7,156 nt of DNA. It comes from an uncultured Actinomycetes bacterium (GTDB lineage Bacteria; Actinomycetota; Actinomycetes; Nanopelagicales; Nanopelagicaceae). The notes under the pieces are model-generated. The model worked only from the letters and a program-made list of their open reading frames with translations, ran no database searches and was not told the DNA's origin. The stretch's first letter is position 1; each line of letters opens with the position of its first letter. Location: the NCBI GenBank assembly GCA_903922745.1, contig CAIXVA010000054.1, forward strand, positions 1 through 7,156, read 5' to 3'. Position numbers and translations under genes: made by a program. This document shows, one piece after another, positions 4,994 to 7,156 of this stretch.

Positions 4994-6543
4994 TTTGACT
5001 TAACAATGTAGCTATGTGCCACGCTTAAATTTTTACGATCTGCGTCTTTACTCCTAGCTGCCAAGAAGTATTCAACTTTTGCTTGCATTGGAGAAACTGT
5101 TACACGTACATGGCCTGAATTGGGAGCCTTTGTTCCACTCTTATAAGCCTCGTCATTGAACATAGAAAAAGTATCGTCAGCAGGATTTGGCACTGCTTGG
5201 TAAATCAATCCATCTCGCTCTTGTGTACAGAAAATGTGGTCATGGCCTTGGAAAAAGATTGACACCTTATTCTTGACCATCAAATCATGAATTGGAAGTT
5301 CCCAGTTTGGACGCTCTTTTGCAAAGGTAGATAGCCCCTTTGGATCCTTTCCACCCCATTCATAATTGGTAGAAACTTCAATAGCACCGCGTCCTGTGCC
5401 CATTACATGGTGCGCAAAGATGAATTTATATTTAGCTTTGCTGGTTTCTAAAGTCTTCTTGAGCCATGCGTACTGCTCGTCACCGATTCCGATATTCCAC
5501 AAATTTGCCGTTTTACCATTACCCACAGGGGCTGGGGTTTTCGCAGGTGTCCCGGCTGGTTTTTTTGCTCCGCTTGCACCTGTATTTGTGATTGGTTGAT
5601 CTTCAGGAACTACAACCCCTGCGACATTATCTACTGCATATTTTGAATGCCAATATGGATCCAATGTTACAAATAATGCATCTCCCCATGTCCATGCATA
5701 ATAATCACGAGGAAGACCAACTCCATCGATAGGTCTTGTGTTGCCTGAGTAAAAATTATCTGGTGCGGGTAGTGGGAAATATTTCAATCGAGCATTACCA
5801 GCCAAAACTGCAGGATTTGTTGTTGTTCCATCCAGCAAGTATTCAGCAGCTTGTTCATGGTTTCCGTTAACCAGGAAAAGCGGGACTGAACTTGCGGCAA
5901 TTGTTAGCCAATTTCGATGTGTACTATAAATATTTTCTACACCAGTTTGGTCTGCTTGACCCTTACTAATAATTGGATCAATACTAAAATCGTCACCCAC
6001 CATAATGTGGAAATCAGGCTGCTGAGCAGCAATATTTGCCAAAGTCACGGCATAAAGCTCTGCATTAAACATTTTTCCCGCACGCTCTGGATGTGTATCA
6101 CCATGAATTGAGAAGCTGAAAGTTGATCCTGCCTTTCGAGCTGTGGTGAATGAATACTGCTTTCCATTCGCAAATTTTGCATCCGTTGCAGCTTTATAAT
6201 TGACGCGATAATAAACTTTGGTTCCAGCTTTCAAACCCTTAATGTCAAAAACCGCTGGTGAACTCGGCGCTGTTTGTAATTGGGCAGTTTTACCTGTGTA
6301 ACGAGTCTTTGATGTTCCATATTCGACAAATGTTGTGACAGCCAGCGATGAGGTAACACTTAGCGCAATGGAAGTATCGGTGGGGCGGCCAAGTACCTGA
6401 GTTATAACTGGTGCTGCTACTCCAAAGGCTTTTCCTAAAGATGTGCCGGCAACCGCAGTTGTTACTGCAATAACTAAAAGCGATCTACGAGAAATTGGCG
6501 ACTTAGCCCAGGCCCTAAGTAGATACTTCGAATCGTTGCTCAT
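4990..6543 (-). CDS. Tat-type secreted metallophosphoesterase with N-terminal fibronectin III-like domain
   Basis: This 517-residue protein is probably a phosphatase or phosphodiesterase acting outside the membrane. A twin-arginine signal is visible: SRRSLLVIA (residues 18-26), then a hydrophobic stretch to about 45. Residues about 46-135 form a fibronectin III/purple-acid-phosphatase N-domain (VEYGTS, GLKAGTKVYYRVNY, YSFTTA). The calcineurin-like catalytic domain follows in order: HGDTH (147-151), GDD (183-185), GNHE (227-230), AHH (377-379) and GHDH (433-436). These supply the Asp, Asn and His metal ligands. The Tyr of the purple acid phosphatase GDxxY motif is not present (GDDFS), so an iron-tyrosinate centre is unlikely. 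A Pro/Ala/Lys-rich stretch (about 323-346) sits inside the catalytic domain as an apparent exposed loop. Its ATG overlaps the uppP stop as ATGA, and no clear Shine-Dalgarno precedes it, so translation is probably coupled to uppP. The substrate is unknown. Confidence 0.9.
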   Translation of the reverse strand: MSNDSKYLLRAWAKSPISRRSLLVIAVTTAVAGTSLGKAFGVAAPVITQVLGRPTDTSIALSVTSSLAVTTFVEYGTSKTRYTGKTAQLQTAPSSPAVFDIKGLKAGTKVYYRVNYKAATDAKFANGKQYSFTTARKAGSTFSFSIHGDTHPERAGKMFNAELYAVTLANIAAQQPDFHIMVGDDFSIDPIISKGQADQTGVENIYSTHRNWLTIAASSVPLFLVNGNHEQAAEYLLDGTTTNPAVLAGNARLKYFPLPAPDNFYSGNTRPIDGVGLPRDYYAWTWGDALFVTLDPYWHSKYAVDNVAGVVVPEDQPITNTGASGAKKPAGTPAKTPAPVGNGKTANLWNIGIGDEQYAWLKKTLETSKAKYKFIFAHHVMGTGRGAIEVSTNYEWGGKDPKGLSTFAKERPNWELPIHDLMVKNKVSIFFQGHDHIFCTQERDGLIYQAVPNPADDTFSMFNDEAYKSGTKAPNSGHVRVTVSPMQAKVEYFLAARSKDADRKNLSVAHSYIVKSN

Positions 6544-7156
6544 GCCGAAATAATACCCGTTGCTAAAAGTATAAGTAATGTCGAGCCCAGAATTACTCTG
6601 TAAATAATGAATGGCCTGAAGCTCTTAGTGGATACAAACTTAAGTAACCATGCAATTACTGCGTAGCCAATTACAAAGGCAACCCCTGTTGCAACAAGAG
6701 TTTCTGGGATTGTGAAAACATTGGGCGCAGCATCTGATGAGAAAGCATCTTTTAGTTCATAGAGTCCACTGCCGAATACCGCTGGCAGGGCTAAAAGAAA
6801 TGAATAACGAAGCGCAGCCTCACGTGTGTATCCAAGAAAACGTCCCATTGCAATTGTTGCGCCAGAGCGTGAAACCCCAGGAACTAAAGCTAATGCTTGG
6901 GCCGCACCGTATAGAAGGCCGTGCTTAGAGTTCAGTTGATCAAGAGATCGTTCACTTTTTCCATTCTTATCTGCAAAACCAAGAATTAAACCGAAAATAA
7001 TCATTACTGATGCGATTAACCACAACGAACGAAGATCATTAGTAATGATGTCTTTGCCTAGGTAGCCGAGCACAACAATTGGAATACTGCCGATAATTAT
7101 GAGCCAGCCCATTCTCGCCTGGCCTTTACCTTCGACTGACAATTGAGCGCGAGATC
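6540..7156 (-). CDS. uppP: Undecaprenyl-diphosphate phosphatase UppP, C-terminal part (5' end outside window)
   Basis: This integral membrane enzyme removes a phosphate from undecaprenyl diphosphate, giving the monophosphate carrier used for peptidoglycan and other wall glycans. The active site is thought to face the outside of the membrane. The frame stays open to the right edge (SRAQ precedes the TTG at 7142), so that TTG is not the start. About 205 residues are visible of a family near 270-280. The conserved LVPGVSRSGATI block, with the catalytic Arg, is encoded at about 6849-6884. RMGWLIIIGSIPI, LLALPAVFGSGLYEL and the closing YRVILGSTLLILLATG also match the family. Several membrane helices are evident. 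The N-terminal glutamate motif and SSSGH lie beyond the edge. It overlaps the phosphoesterase start by four bases and is probably in one operon with it. Confidence 0.95.
   Translation of the reverse strand, partial: SRAQLSVEGKGQARMGWLIIIGSIPIVVLGYLGKDIITNDLRSLWLIASVMIIFGLILGFADKNGKSERSLDQLNSKHGLLYGAAQALALVPGVSRSGATIAMGRFLGYTREAALRYSFLLALPAVFGSGLYELKDAFSSDAAPNVFTIPETLVATGVAFVIGYAVIAWLLKFVSTKSFRPFIIYRVILGSTLLILLATGIISA

Noticed and set aside
4990..6543. Annotation of the phosphoesterase as a true purple acid phosphatase
   Set aside because: The Tyr of the GDxxY motif is missing, although the domain architecture is similar.
7140..7142. TTG at 7142 as the start of uppP
   Set aside because: The frame continues open to the right edge, and the family has about 70 further N-terminal residues including essential motifs.

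Overview
The window looks like chromosomal DNA of a low-GC actinobacterium (visibly below 50% GC, roughly mid-40s by eye). The closest guess is a small-genome freshwater or marine lineage of the Nanopelagicales (acI) type. This rests on an MMPL-type RND transporter, an UppP whose sequence reads like actinobacterial UppP, good Shine-Dalgarno sites, and several secreted proteins with a two-cysteine 'ITC-KG...PKCP-GY' element that I associate from memory with low-GC actinobacteria. The taxonomic call is inference. Nothing in the window marks it as a phage, plasmid or insertion element, and there are no tRNA, rRNA or CRISPR features.

Layout. Positions 1-1440 (+) hold the C-terminal two thirds of an MMPL/RND membrane transporter, cut by the left edge. 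It converges on a minus-strand block, and the junction is a strong bidirectional hairpin terminator (1420-1458) whose loop contains the transporter's stop codon. Reading the minus strand from the right edge, the order is: uppP (cut by the right edge); a Tat-type secreted metallophosphoesterase overlapping uppP by ATGA (4 bases); a 194-base gap; then three secreted proteins in tandem, a 215-aa putative beta-barrel, a 317-aa Ig-like protein and a 551-aa four-domain Ig-like protein. The last three are separated by only 35 and 29 bases and look like one transcription unit ending at the shared terminator.

How the genes may work together. Every minus-strand product acts in or outside the membrane. 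UppP recycles the undecaprenyl lipid carrier for wall and glycan synthesis. The phosphoesterase acts outside the membrane and is probably translated by coupling to uppP. The three downstream proteins carry signal peptides, no recognisable catalytic motifs and mostly beta-rich architecture, so they are candidate surface or exported binding proteins. Their function is unknown. The most distinctive feature is the 551-aa protein, which is visibly a duplicated two-domain unit (A-B-A'-B') with cysteines only in the second copy. The neighbouring 317-aa protein carries a second domain that I cannot name.
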